DNA of 64,000 nucleotides from Candidatus Zhuqueibacterota bacterium. Lineage in GTDB: Bacteria; Zhuqueibacterota; Zhuqueibacteria; Residuimicrobiales; Oceaniaggregativiventaceae. A program made the translations under genes and the position numbers. The DNA lies in contig WJME01000117.1 in NCBI GenBank assembly GCA_014728115.1, positions 1 through 64,000 of the forward strand, given 5' to 3'. The notes under the pieces were generated by a model. It ran no database searches. It was given only the letters and a program-made list of their open reading frames with translations, and was not told the DNA's origin. Every line of letters begins with the position of its first letter. Position 1 is the first letter of the stretch. This document shows, piece after piece, positions 9,699-20,365 of the stretch.

Positions 9699-10655
9699 AT
9701 GCTGAAACCCAAAATTTTTCATCTCATTCTTTGTCTTGTCGTTTGGCCTTTTTTAGCGACAGCACAAGACAGCAACATCGAATACCCTGTAGAAACCATT
9801 GAAAATTTTCTCAAGCATGACACCCTTGAAATCATGGTCCCCAGAGAAATTCGTGCCAATGCCGCTCTTGCCAAAACTGCGGTTCTCGCCAATCCCGAAG
9901 GTTTTTTTCTCAGAGTCAAAGTCAAACAGGCATCCAAAGGCGGAGAAGCACCCAACAATGAGCCGCGATACGAAAATGCAGCCTATGCGCTTCAAAAATT
10001 GTTCTTGACCGAGCCGGAATTCGTCGTTCCTCCCAATGTCATTCGTGCGTTTCCTTTGAAAAAATTTCGAGAACAGGTGAATCCGCATGCAGAACCGACC
10101 TTCAAAGGGACCTCTTCGGTGGTATGTGATATTCAATATTGGCTGAACAATATCACAAAATTCGATAAAATAGACCCGGCCCGGTTCGAGTCAGATTCGT
10201 TGTATGCGCATCATGTGGCCAATTTTAATATTTTGACCTATCTGATCAAACATAGTGATTCGAATGAAGGAAACTTTCTCATATCGACAGATCCGCTGAA
10301 CCCAAGAGTTTTTGCAGTGGACAATGGCGTGGCATTTGGGAGTCCTGAGAGCACGCGCGGAACCTATTGGAAAGAATTACGCATCGACCGGGCTCCTCGC
10401 TCAACAGTTGACAGGCTGAGAACCATTAACCGGGACGTGTTGAATAAGACCCTTGCCGTCGTCGCCCAATTCAACGTGGAAGATGATCAGCTGATCATGA
10501 CGGAACCCGCGTCCATGTTTGCAGGTTATAAAGGAGTGCGTACCAAAAGTGATATTGTGCAATTTGGGTTGACAACCCTGGAAATCGACGGAGTTGAGCG
10601 GCGACTCGACTGGTTTTTAGACAGAGTTGACTCTGGAAAACTGAAACTTTTCTAA
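9699..10655 (+). CDS. Exported FAM20/HipA-like atypical kinase
   Basis: A 318-residue protein with a signal peptide (about 1-22) and GGAG before the chosen ATG. The core has marks of the FAM20C/HipA/PI3-4K-like kinase fold: FLRVKVKQ with a candidate ATP-binding lysine (70-77), conserved-looking PRYENAAYALQKLF (89-102), VVPPNVIRAF (109-118), catalytic-loop-like HSDSNEGNFLIS (185-196), and metal-binding VFAVDNGVAFG (204-214). In FAM20-type enzymes the paired H.D..GN and D-N-G.AF motifs bind metal and ATP. The export signal places it in the periplasm. Nine bases downstream lies an exported phosphatase gene. I infer a protein or glycan kinase; the target is unknown and homology was judged by motif only. 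Confidence 0.65.
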   Translation: MLKPKIFHLILCLVVWPFLATAQDSNIEYPVETIENFLKHDTLEIMVPREIRANAALAKTAVLANPEGFFLRVKVKQASKGGEAPNNEPRYENAAYALQKLFLTEPEFVVPPNVIRAFPLKKFREQVNPHAEPTFKGTSSVVCDIQYWLNNITKFDKIDPARFESDSLYAHHVANFNILTYLIKHSDSNEGNFLISTDPLNPRVFAVDNGVAFGSPESTRGTYWKELRIDRAPRSTVDRLRTINRDVLNKTLAVVAQFNVEDDQLIMTEPASMFAGYKGVRTKSDIVQFGLTTLEIDGVERRLDWFLDRVDSGKLKLF

Positions 10656-10663
10656 TCAATAGG

Positions 10664-11914
10664 ATGCGAATGGCACGATTAGCTTCCGTACATCAGCAAA
10701 AGCGCTGGCAAATAGGTGGGTCGATCCTGGTGGTGTTGATATTTACGGCTTGTTCTTTTTCCCAGACCTTCAAAGTGCATGGAGATTATGGATTATGGAT
10801 AAAAACGACTGACGACTCTATCCATGTCCACTGGTTGACCATGATGCCGGATACCGGCATGGCAAAAATCATGGTGAATGACCGGGTATTGGATTCAACC
10901 ATCACCTCATTTGATTTTTCTCATCGCGCTGCTTTCAGCACCCACAATCAATCGAAACTCGATCTCTATTACGGAAGTTATTTCCATACCGAAGATCAGC
11001 ACCAAAAAACTGTATACCTGGGTTCAAACGATCCCCAAGGTTTTGAATTCCAGAGCGCAGATACCATCTATGTGATCGGCGATGTGCACGGCAAATACGA
11101 CAATCTGATCACCTTGCTCACCAACGCCCAGGTGATAGACTCTACCTTGCAATGGCGCGCAGGAAAATCACATCTTGTTTTTACCGGTGACATTTTCGAT
11201 CGCGGCAACGATGTCACAAAAACCCTGTGGTTTATTTATGAACTCGAGCGTCAGGCACAATCTGCAGGCGGCCATGTACATGTTATTTTAGGCAATCACG
11301 AGATCATGGTTTTCACACATGACGTTCGCTATACCGCCGGAAAGGAAAAAGTACTTGCCGATTACCATGGCACGACCTATACCCACATGTTTGATTTGAA
11401 GAGCTCGGTCCTCGGGCGCTGGCTGGCACAAAAACCCATCCTTTTAAAAATCGAGCCCTTTTTATTTACGCATGGAGGGGTTGCTCCCCGCTATATCGGT
11501 CAATCGATTGAAACGTTAAACCGGACACTCGAGGGATTGTTACAAGAACCGGTTTTCCCCTTTTTACTGACCGATTCGACATGGGCTTCTTTTGTAGATT
11601 CTGCTCAATATATAACGCGTATGGACTTTTTCTTTGGGCCCAATAGCCTGTTCTGGTACCGCGATTATGCCACCAGCGATACCCTGGGCACCGAACTGGA
11701 TAACGTGCTGAATTTCTATGATGCCCAGGCCCTTGTCATCGGGCATACGGCACTGGATCAGATCAAAGTCAGCTATGATGCAAAACTCTATGCCATAGAT
11801 CTCAAAAATCCTGCTTCGGAAATGCTGGCCTTATTCAAAAAAGGATCTTTTCATGCCTATCGATTTGAACTGGACGGAACCAGGACGCGTCTGCATCCCC
11901 TGCCCCCTCCTTGA
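10664..11914 (+). CDS. Exported PPP-family metallophosphatase (Shewanella-like, Shelph type)
   Basis: A 416-residue protein with an N-terminal export signal ending around ACSFSQ, a beta-rich N-terminal domain (about 35-135), then a calcineurin-like phosphoesterase domain. Metal-binding motifs appear in order: GDVHGKYDN, GDIFDRGND, GNHEIM, FTHGGV and GHTALD. The GDxHG / GDxxDRG / GNHE set is that of the Ser/Thr phosphatase PPP superfamily, and the bacterial Shelph group is the nearest fit. Starts at 10664 or 10670 are in frame; the second is better spaced from AGG. It directly follows the exported kinase gene, so the pair may set and erase phosphate marks outside the cytoplasm. Confidence 0.85.
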   Translation: MRMARLASVHQQKRWQIGGSILVVLIFTACSFSQTFKVHGDYGLWIKTTDDSIHVHWLTMMPDTGMAKIMVNDRVLDSTITSFDFSHRAAFSTHNQSKLDLYYGSYFHTEDQHQKTVYLGSNDPQGFEFQSADTIYVIGDVHGKYDNLITLLTNAQVIDSTLQWRAGKSHLVFTGDIFDRGNDVTKTLWFIYELERQAQSAGGHVHVILGNHEIMVFTHDVRYTAGKEKVLADYHGTTYTHMFDLKSSVLGRWLAQKPILLKIEPFLFTHGGVAPRYIGQSIETLNRTLEGLLQEPVFPFLLTDSTWASFVDSAQYITRMDFFFGPNSLFWYRDYATSDTLGTELDNVLNFYDAQALVIGHTALDQIKVSYDAKLYAIDLKNPASEMLALFKKGSFHAYRFELDGTRTRLHPLPPP

Positions 11915-12007
11915 AAAAAGCTTTGATTTCACATTCTTATTTCTATATTTCTAGATACATCAACAATAACCTGCCTGATATCGAGTCATTCGACGTGGGA
12001 GAAAAAT

Positions 12008-15000
12008 ATGTTTATTCGTTCATGCAACTCTGGTTACCGCTTTATCTTTCTCATTGCAATCCTTTTCACCACCCTCCTCGATGCAAAAACGAATCCATTG
12101 ATGCGATTTCCTGATATTCATCAGGACACGATTATTTTTGTATCTGGCAATGATCTCTGGAAAGTATCGACCAACGGGGGTGAAGCGATTCGTCTGACCC
12201 TTGACGATGGCGATGAAGAATCCCCTCACTTTTCACCTGACGGCAAGAGCATTGCCTTTTCAGGAGAATATGACGGCAATCAGGATGTCTATGTCATGAC
12301 ACCGGATGGGGGTAACATTACCCGGGTAACATTTCATCCTTCGCGGGATAACGTTGTGGGATGGCATCCTACAAAAAACAAGATACTCTTTTCCTCAACA
12401 CGCGACAGCTATTCGCGATTTTCCAGACTCTATCTCATCTCCCCCGACGGGACTGAATTGGAGCCGCTGATCCTGCACGAAGCTGCACAAGGCAGTTTTA
12501 GTCCGGATGCGCAATTTATCGCCTATAACAGACTCGCACGGGAACACCGTACATGGAAGCGATATCAGGGAGGAATGGCCCAGGATATCTATCTTTATGA
12601 TTTTGCTTCCGGGAAAGATCGCCGCATGACCGAATTTCAGGGAACAGACCGAATCCCCATGTGGATCAAAGACAAGATCTATTTCAGTTCTGATCGCACC
12701 GGCCGGCTCAATCTCTATGTATTGTCGCCCGAGGATGGCGCGATTGAGCAACTCACGGATCATAAAACATATGATGTGCGTTTTCCCAACAGCGATGATT
12801 CCCAAATCGTCTATGAAAACGGGGGCAACATTTGGCTATTCGACACGGTGAGCGGGAAAAATGATCAGGTCGACATTCGCGTCAAGGCCGATGCTCCCGA
12901 ACGCCGGCCTCGCTGGGAAAATGTCAAATCCCTTATCACAGATATTTCACCCTCACCATCCGGACGGCAAGTGCTGGTCTCGGCTCGGGGCGAGATCTTT
13001 ACGGTGCCGGTTGAGCACGGTGCCACGTTAAACAGAACCCAAACCAGCGGATCGCGCGAAAAAGATGCGGTCTGGTCTCCGGATGGAAGCAAGGCAGCCT
13101 ATTTCAGCGATGCCAGCGGAGAGTATGAAATCATAATCATGGACATGATCAATGATACTCCCCCTGTTCAGCTCACAGAGCTGGGACCTGGTTATCGCCA
13201 CACCCTGCGCTGGTCACCGGATGGCCAAAAGCTGGCCTTTACAGATCAAACCCTGACCTGCTATATCATCGATGTGAAATCCAGATACATACGCACCGTT
13301 GACAAGGCGGAATTTGAAAATATCGATGTCTCACTCGAAAATAAACCGATTTCTGATTTTAGCTGGTCCCCGGACAGCCGCTTTCTCGCCTATTCAAAGA
13401 TGAATAAAGACCTCCTGTATCAGGTCTATATTTATGATCTGGAAAACGAGCGTGTTCATCAAGCGAGTGATGGCTTGTTCAATGATTTCAATCCGGTTTT
13501 TGCTCAGAATGGCAAACATCTGTTTTTCATCTCTAACCGCCGTTTTGATCCGACGTTGGGTGATTTTGAATGGGAGATGGTCTACAAGAACGTGGCTGGC
13601 ATTTATGCTTTGACCTTGCAAAAGGACGGGGATGCCCTGTTCCCCCTGCAGCAGGAACCGATCCTCGAGAACAAAGACACGACCGATATAGAGGTCTCTG
13701 AGATTCCTATCGATTTTGAGGGTTTATCCTCACGTATCGAGTCTTTTCCACTCGATCCCGGAAATTATCGTGACTTGCGGCCAGGCAAGGAGCATTTGTT
13801 TTATTTAAATGCGGAAAAGGGAGATTTTAACCGCTTTGAATTTCGTGCCCATCCTCCCATGGATGTCTATTCGTTTTCCTTTAAGGAGCGTAAAGAAACC
13901 CTGCAGGTCAAGGAAGTAAAGACTTTTCAGCTCATCTCTGATGGTAAAGCATTGATTTATCGCAATTCAGAGGTCGGGATCAAGGCAATCGGGAATCCCG
14001 AATCCAATGTCAACATCTTGGATTTTAAAAATCTCAACATGTGGCTGGATCCAATCGCCGAATGGAATCAAATTTTTCATGAAGCCTGGCGCATGGAACG
14101 CGACTTTTATTACGAAGCGAACATGCATGGTCTGGATTGGGAAAAAACCAAAGAGCGATATCTCTCGCTTTTGCATCGGGTGACCTGCCGGCAGGACCTG
14201 GAGTTTGTCATCGGTGAACTCATCGGCGAACTCAACACCTCACATACATATGTCTATGGTGGCGATCAGCATCGACAGGCCACACCGATCAATGTGGCTT
14301 TGTTAGGGGCTGACTGGCAGGCAGATAAAGATTCACAACGCTATCGTTTGCAAAAAATCTATGGTGTTTCGGACTGGACCCAGGATATTCACCCCCCATT
14401 GGCTCAGCCGGGTATCCAGGTCAAGGAAGGTGATTATTTGATTGCTGTGAATGACACCGAGGTGACGACACAAAAGAATCTCTACAGCTATTTTCAAAAT
14501 CTCGGCGATCAGCAACTAAAGATTACGGTCAATTCCGTGCCCGAGAGTACCGGGGCAAAACATTTTTGGATAAAACCGGTGACGAGCGACTATGTGCTGA
14601 GATATCTCGATTGGGTGGAAAGCAACCGCCGGTATGTTGACAAGGTGTCCGAGGGGACCATTGGCTATATACACTTGCCTGATACCTATCTCGGCTCTGC
14701 CCGGGAATTCCCCAAAATGTTTTTTGCGCAAATCCGCAAACAGGGATTGATTATCGATGGTCGTTATAATGGCGGTGGCCTGGATCCGGATATCTTTTTA
14801 CGGCGTCTCGACCGGGAACCTCTCTCCTACTGGACCCGACGCTATTCACATGATCAGACCGGACCCGTATATGCACCGCTCGCTCATAAAGTATGTCTCA
14901 CCAATCGTCAGGCAGGTTCCGGAGGAGATGAATTGCCTTATCTGTTTCAAAAACGAGGCATGGGCCCGGTGATCGGTACACGTACGTGGGGCGGATTGGT

Positions 15001-15271
15001 AGGCGTTTCCATGTTTATCAAACTCATCGACGGTGGTGGCCTGACTGCCCCGGATTACCGTATCTATGATGAAGAGGGCAACTGGGTGGTAGAAAATACC
15101 GGCGTTACACCCGATATACTCGTGGACAATGATCCGGCAGAGGTGGCCAAAGGGATCGATACCCAGCTCGAGACGGCCATCCGGATTTTGCAGGAAAAAA
15201 TTGCCAAGGATCCGCCGACATGGCCCGATCACCACGATTTTCCGATCGATGAAAATGCGAATATAGAATGA
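12008..15271 (+). CDS. Exported tricorn-like protease (S41 family) with TolB-type propeller
   Basis: A 1087-residue protein with a signal peptide (about 1-26). Residues about 40-600 are two beta-propellers with repeated FSPDGK / WSPDG blades. Then comes the tricorn core: MHGLDWEKTKERYLSLLHRV, ELNTSHTYVYGG with S745-H746, a PDZ domain around GIQVKEGDYLIAVNDTEV, and the S41 catalytic segment QAGSGGDELPY with S971, followed by VVENTG carrying the expected glutamate. Spacing matches archaeal tricorn closely, but that enzyme is cytoplasmic whereas this one is exported. It would trim peptides in the periplasm. Two small genes follow closely downstream, so an operon is likely. GGGAGAAAAAT precedes the start. 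Confidence 0.92.
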   Translation: MFIRSCNSGYRFIFLIAILFTTLLDAKTNPLMRFPDIHQDTIIFVSGNDLWKVSTNGGEAIRLTLDDGDEESPHFSPDGKSIAFSGEYDGNQDVYVMTPDGGNITRVTFHPSRDNVVGWHPTKNKILFSSTRDSYSRFSRLYLISPDGTELEPLILHEAAQGSFSPDAQFIAYNRLAREHRTWKRYQGGMAQDIYLYDFASGKDRRMTEFQGTDRIPMWIKDKIYFSSDRTGRLNLYVLSPEDGAIEQLTDHKTYDVRFPNSDDSQIVYENGGNIWLFDTVSGKNDQVDIRVKADAPERRPRWENVKSLITDISPSPSGRQVLVSARGEIFTVPVEHGATLNRTQTSGSREKDAVWSPDGSKAAYFSDASGEYEIIIMDMINDTPPVQLTELGPGYRHTLRWSPDGQKLAFTDQTLTCYIIDVKSRYIRTVDKAEFENIDVSLENKPISDFSWSPDSRFLAYSKMNKDLLYQVYIYDLENERVHQASDGLFNDFNPVFAQNGKHLFFISNRRFDPTLGDFEWEMVYKNVAGIYALTLQKDGDALFPLQQEPILENKDTTDIEVSEIPIDFEGLSSRIESFPLDPGNYRDLRPGKEHLFYLNAEKGDFNRFEFRAHPPMDVYSFSFKERKETLQVKEVKTFQLISDGKALIYRNSEVGIKAIGNPESNVNILDFKNLNMWLDPIAEWNQIFHEAWRMERDFYYEANMHGLDWEKTKERYLSLLHRVTCRQDLEFVIGELIGELNTSHTYVYGGDQHRQATPINVALLGADWQADKDSQRYRLQKIYGVSDWTQDIHPPLAQPGIQVKEGDYLIAVNDTEVTTQKNLYSYFQNLGDQQLKITVNSVPESTGAKHFWIKPVTSDYVLRYLDWVESNRRYVDKVSEGTIGYIHLPDTYLGSAREFPKMFFAQIRKQGLIIDGRYNGGGLDPDIFLRRLDREPLSYWTRRYSHDQTGPVYAPLAHKVCLTNRQAGSGGDELPYLFQKRGMGPVIGTRTWGGLVGVSMFIKLIDGGGLTAPDYRIYDEEGNWVVENTGVTPDILVDNDPAEVAKGIDTQLETAIRILQEKIAKDPPTWPDHHDFPIDENANIE

Positions 15272-15759
15272 TGGGAGAAGCCGTGCATAAACAACCGAGT
15301 TCGAGATTCTGCTTTTTATGTGGCAAGGAAAATGATAGCGGCCTAAAGATGGAATGGAAAAGTGACACAGAGAATCAACGTGTCATTGCCCGAGTGCGCG
15401 TGCCGGATCACTTTAACGGATATCCCGGGGTGGTGCACGGCGGTATCGTCGCCGCAATATTGGATGAAACCGCAGGCCGGGCAACGTTATTAGAGGATGA
15501 CGACAACCTGATGGTGACCTTAAAGCTGGAAATCACCTATCGCCAGCCCACCCCTACAGAAGAAGAATTGACCGTCGTCGGGTGGCCGACCCGAATCACC
15601 AGTCGCCGAGCCCTGGTCGAGGGTGAACTGTTTAACCAAAAAGGCGAAATTACCGCCACCTGCAAGGCAGTCGTTGTCAGACCCCCGGAAAAAATCAAAG
15701 CCGGGTGGGAACAGGAAAAGCAGTATTGGAAAGTATATAATGATAAGGAGATGCCATGA
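15268..15759 (+). CDS. PaaI-type hotdog thioesterase
   Basis: A protein of up to 163 residues with a short zinc-finger-like start (CFLCGKENDSGL) and the hotdog core PGVVHGGIVAAILDETAG, whose HGG and acidic residue are the thioesterase signature of the PaaI/THEM4 group. It would hydrolyse an acyl-CoA or related thioester in the cytoplasm. The first ATG overlaps the protease stop by four bases but has no ribosome site; a GTG at 15283 preceded by GGGAG may be the real start, giving 158 residues. It is followed by a four-base overlap with the next gene. Confidence 0.85.
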   Translation: MMGEAVHKQPSSRFCFLCGKENDSGLKMEWKSDTENQRVIARVRVPDHFNGYPGVVHGGIVAAILDETAGRATLLEDDDNLMVTLKLEITYRQPTPTEEELTVVGWPTRITSRRALVEGELFNQKGEITATCKAVVVRPPEKIKAGWEQEKQYWKVYNDKEMP

Positions 15760-16025
15760 GTTTAATCGGTTTGTTGATTCTTTTGCTCGTCGCAGCGATA
15801 CTCGGTTCCATCGGAGCCTCATTGGCAGGGCATTCATCAGGAGGATGCCTGACCAGCATCGCGTTGGGATTCATCGGTGCGCTGTTGGGTTCCTATATCA
15901 GCCAGGCAGTAGGAATAAGAGATGTTTTATATTTTCATGGTATTCCCATTATATGGTCTATTATCGGATCGGCAATATTTGTTGCCTTGTTAAATCTGCT
16001 TTCCGGAGGCAAACGACGGACCTGA
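15756..16025 (+). CDS. GlsB/YeaQ/YmgE-family membrane protein
   Basis: An 89-residue protein of three hydrophobic helices rich in glycine: MSLIGLLILLLVAAILGSIG, then SIALGFIGALLGSYIS and IIWSIIGSAIFVALLNLL. This is the pattern of the transglycosylase-associated / GlsB stress-response family, small inner-membrane proteins of unclear activity. AAGGAG lies before the ATG, which overlaps the thioesterase stop by four bases, so it is the third gene of the protease operon. Confidence 0.8.
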   Translation: MSLIGLLILLLVAAILGSIGASLAGHSSGGCLTSIALGFIGALLGSYISQAVGIRDVLYFHGIPIIWSIIGSAIFVALLNLLSGGKRRT

Positions 16026-16071
16026 TCGACAATGGGATGGGTTGAATGGATAAATATCAAGGGCAACTATA

Positions 16072-17607
16072 ATGAGTAGCACCAAACCCCGAATATTGCT
16101 TATCGAAGACGATACGGACCAGGCGTTTGTCTTGAGATATTTTTTAAAAAACAGCGGATATGCAGTAGACTGGTGCTCCAAACCGGATTCATGCTTAAAA
16201 TCCGCCAAATCGAATGCGTATGACCTGATATTGCTCGACATCAATCTCAGTGCTGATATAGATGGTTTTGAATTGATACGCAGATTCAAAGCCGATCCTC
16301 TGCTGCAACCCATCCCGGTGATGATGGTCACGGCCCGAACCAAAGTGCAAGACCGGGTCAGTGGTCTGAACCTGGGCGCCGATGATTATATTACCAAACC
16401 ATTTAATCAAGCCGAACTTGCCAGCCGCATAAAAACCGTACTTAAACGAAAAATCTACCTCGACCTGGCCAATCGCTATCGCGAGCTGCTGGAAAACAAC
16501 AGGGATTTGGTTCTGTTTCTGAACAAAAAAGGACAAATCGAACACGTCAATAAAAGAGCAGAATCCGTACTGCCGCACCTCATCGCAACCGAACGACAGC
16601 TGGATTTTATCGATCTCTTTGATGAAGAGTTTCACGATCCGGTGTCATCGACTTTGTACAATGCCTTGAATGGCAAGGATGTCTCGCCAAAGGTGTGGCG
16701 TTTACGGGATACAGGGGAACATCAGGTCATGGTTGAAGTTCAATTGACTCCTCTCAGGCACAGCGATCAGGTCATCGGATTGGGCTGTACCCTCAAAGAT
16801 CCCAGCATGCATGAACAAAAATTCAAAAAGTTGGAACAAACCACACACGGTCTGTTGGAAAAAATAAAAAACCAGAATGCTCAACTGGATGAAATCCAGC
16901 AAAAGCTGGTCATGTCGGAAAAATTAGCGGTTATGGGACAATTGGCTGCCGGTGTTGCACACGAATTTCGCAATCCCCTCAACAGTATCAGTCTGTCGGT
17001 ACAGTTTCTTAAAATGATCTCAAAATCGGAAAAACCAAAATTCCATGAACATCTCCACATGATCGAGCAAGAAGTCAAACGATCCCAAAAAATCATTGAT
17101 AACCTGCTAAAATTTGCAAAAAAATCACCTGCCAAAGAGCGGTTGGATATCCGTATGATTCTGGATCAAACCCTGACCTTGATTGCAAAACCATTAAAAT
17201 TACACAATGTGGAAATAAAAAAGAGCTATAATCACATTAATCTGGTATATGTCAATGCAGATGATATGAAACAGGTATTTTTGAATCTCTTTCTCAATGC
17301 CATAGATGCCATGCCCAGGGGAGGGCTTGTCAGTGTGCAGACCAGGGAGGACAAAGAGAGCGTACGGGTAAAAATTTCTGATACCGGCCCGGGAATATCC
17401 AAAAGCGATCAGCAAAAAATTTTCGAACCGTTTTTTACTCGCAAAGAAACAGGTTCCGGTGTCGGGCTGGGGTTATCCATTGTTCACTCTGCCATCGATC
17501 GAAATAAAGGATCCATCGAAGTAGACAGCGAACCCGGCCTCGGCACGACATTCAATATTTACCTTCCGGTGCAGGAACATCATGAACCAGGTGATTTTAT
17601 CACATAA
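16072..17607 (+). CDS. Response-regulator / histidine-kinase hybrid
   Basis: A 511-residue cytoplasmic signalling protein with no membrane segment. Residues 1-125 are a receiver domain (ILLIEDDTD; phosphoacceptor D56; TAR and ITKPF). About 130-245 look like a PAS domain (LVLFLNKKGQIEHVNKRAE). A coiled coil (245-285) leads to the HisKA dimerisation helix with the phosphorylated histidine H297 in AAGVAHEFRNPLNSI, then an HATPase domain with FLNLFLNAIDAMP, SDTGPGIS and GVGLGLSIV. The receiver-first order suggests it is itself a target of another kinase and relays on. The NtrC-type gene 84 bases downstream is the obvious output partner. Confidence 0.93.
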   Translation: MSSTKPRILLIEDDTDQAFVLRYFLKNSGYAVDWCSKPDSCLKSAKSNAYDLILLDINLSADIDGFELIRRFKADPLLQPIPVMMVTARTKVQDRVSGLNLGADDYITKPFNQAELASRIKTVLKRKIYLDLANRYRELLENNRDLVLFLNKKGQIEHVNKRAESVLPHLIATERQLDFIDLFDEEFHDPVSSTLYNALNGKDVSPKVWRLRDTGEHQVMVEVQLTPLRHSDQVIGLGCTLKDPSMHEQKFKKLEQTTHGLLEKIKNQNAQLDEIQQKLVMSEKLAVMGQLAAGVAHEFRNPLNSISLSVQFLKMISKSEKPKFHEHLHMIEQEVKRSQKIIDNLLKFAKKSPAKERLDIRMILDQTLTLIAKPLKLHNVEIKKSYNHINLVYVNADDMKQVFLNLFLNAIDAMPRGGLVSVQTREDKESVRVKISDTGPGISKSDQQKIFEPFFTRKETGSGVGLGLSIVHSAIDRNKGSIEVDSEPGLGTTFNIYLPVQEHHEPGDFIT

Positions 17608-17617
17608 AATTTTTTTC
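17594..17617 (+). terminator. Weak terminator-like hairpin
   Basis: GTGAT and ATCAC around a TTT loop overlap the last codons of the kinase gene and lead into a run of seven T after ATAAAA. The stem is only five pairs, so read-through into the NtrC-type gene is likely. A second inverted pair, GTGAATAT (17624-17631) and ATATTCAC (17662-17669), flanks the probable promoter region of that next gene. Confidence 0.3.
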
Positions 17618-17691
17618 GAATAAGTGAATATGAATTTCGGTTAGTATAGTTTGCAACCTATATATTCACCCAAGCCAAACGGAGACCCTAC

Positions 17692-19056
<1,365 letters not shown>

Positions 19057-19250
19057 TTGTCGCAATATACAAAATGGGGACCTAAAAATACGACACCACA
19101 TAAAGAAATGTTAATATGTAACTTGGAGCCTGTTAACCGCAAATCGGTCGTTTCTGTGTCGTAAAAACTGTTGCACAGAAATGACTTTTCCCTCCCACTT
19201 CATTTACTCAAATTCAATTTTTACAAACACTTGTAACAATTTCATAATTA

Positions 19251-19266
19251 TGGCATGCAGCTTGCA
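19251..19266 (+). promoter_or_regulatory. Sigma-54 (-24/-12) promoter
   Basis: TGGCATGCAGCTTGCA matches the sigma-54 consensus TGGCAYRNNNNTTGCW at every fixed position, with the GG and GC elements at the correct 12-base offset. Transcription should start near 19277. This rules out the ATG inside the promoter (19255) as the start of the following gene and points to 19318. The sigma-54 activator gene ends 194 bases upstream. Confidence 0.85.
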
Positions 19267-19317
19267 TATAAAGAGCCAGAGGCCCATCAGAAATATGACA
19301 GCATTGGAATCGCACCT

Positions 19318-20325
19318 ATGACACAAGCCAGAATTAAACCAGAGCAGCCTTTGCCGCATCAGTTTGGAAACAATCAGATCAGCACCCGAATATGGGCGAT
19401 TGCCGGTAATAGTCGGCAATCAGGTAAATCAACGATTACAAATGCCATTGGAGGATTGTTTGCGCATTACGGTCATTACGTTCATATGCTCAACTCGGAT
19501 CTCGACCAGGATCTTATGGTGGGTGAAGAGGGTGCAGATGAACACGCGCAGCAAAGCATTGGCAAACTGTTTTCACGAGTGGGGATGGAATATCTGGAAT
19601 CCTTGAAATTTATTATGCGTAACGCCACCGGGCTTTCCAGTTTGAACCAGGGGCCTAAATGGCGGCACGTCTTGTTGGATCTGAATACTCATCTCACGCA
19701 TGAAAATCTTGATTTTTTCCTGATTGCCGACTATCCGGTCATTGTATTGAAACCGACACTGGATTCATTGGACGAACTGGGTGTTTATTTGAACGCGTGT
19801 GTATTCAGAATTATAGAACACACCCTTCCTGAACAGGAGACAAAACTCAATTTGCTGGCAGAGAGCATTACAAAAAGGCGAATCCCCTTACACAAGATAA
19901 AACTGGACTATATTTTTGACCAGTTTGACCGTCCTGTGCGCAGCATGATCAAGGAAGCGTTGTACGATTTTAATCCCAAAATCATTCTAAATTGCTTTAT
20001 GGATCCGACGACCTATTCATATATGGTCAATTTCATCGACAGCTATTACAAACCCTATGTCCCCAATCTTTCGATATTGGGTGCTCTTCCGGATGACCCC
20101 GGGAGTGTGAAAATGATTTCTGCTTTAAACTATTTATATATTTCGAGTCAATCTGATCCAAGATTGAAATCCATAGCACAGTATTTGGCTGGCCGTATCA
20201 GTAACCTAATGGCCAAATCAGATGATCAACAAAGGAGCAATACCCTATTCGTCGATGATACGTTTAGTATTCGCCAGAATACGACTTTTCAAAAACAGAT
20301 GGACATAAAAAACCGATTAAACTAG
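19318..20325 (+). CDS. MinD/ParA-like P-loop ATPase
   Basis: A 335-residue protein. The N-terminal IWAIAGNSRQSGKSTITNAIG (25-45) is a P-loop in the position of the MinD/ParA motif; the second conserved segment is HVLLDLNTH and the third LIADYPVIVLKPTLDSLDE, typical of MinD/FlhG-like ATPases of the deltaproteobacterial and FCB type. The signature lysine of the deviant Walker A (KGGxGK) is serine here, while the K37-S-T core is kept, so dimer-type ATP hydrolysis may be altered. The start is set by the sigma-54 promoter. Cargo unknown; positioning of an envelope or regulatory complex is possible. Confidence 0.75.
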   Translation: MTQARIKPEQPLPHQFGNNQISTRIWAIAGNSRQSGKSTITNAIGGLFAHYGHYVHMLNSDLDQDLMVGEEGADEHAQQSIGKLFSRVGMEYLESLKFIMRNATGLSSLNQGPKWRHVLLDLNTHLTHENLDFFLIADYPVIVLKPTLDSLDELGVYLNACVFRIIEHTLPEQETKLNLLAESITKRRIPLHKIKLDYIFDQFDRPVRSMIKEALYDFNPKIILNCFMDPTTYSYMVNFIDSYYKPYVPNLSILGALPDDPGSVKMISALNYLYISSQSDPRLKSIAQYLAGRISNLMAKSDDQQRSNTLFVDDTFSIRQNTTFQKQMDIKNRLN

Positions 20326-20365
20326 ATCATTGGATCTTTTGACCACCCCACCCTAGTTATAAAAA

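Noticed and set aside
17640-17665. Second sigma-54 promoter before the NtrC-type gene
   Set aside because: The GG and GC elements are 14 bases apart instead of 12.
19255-19317. N-terminal extension of the ATPase from the ATG at 19255
   Set aside because: That ATG lies inside the sigma-54 promoter, upstream of the expected transcription start.
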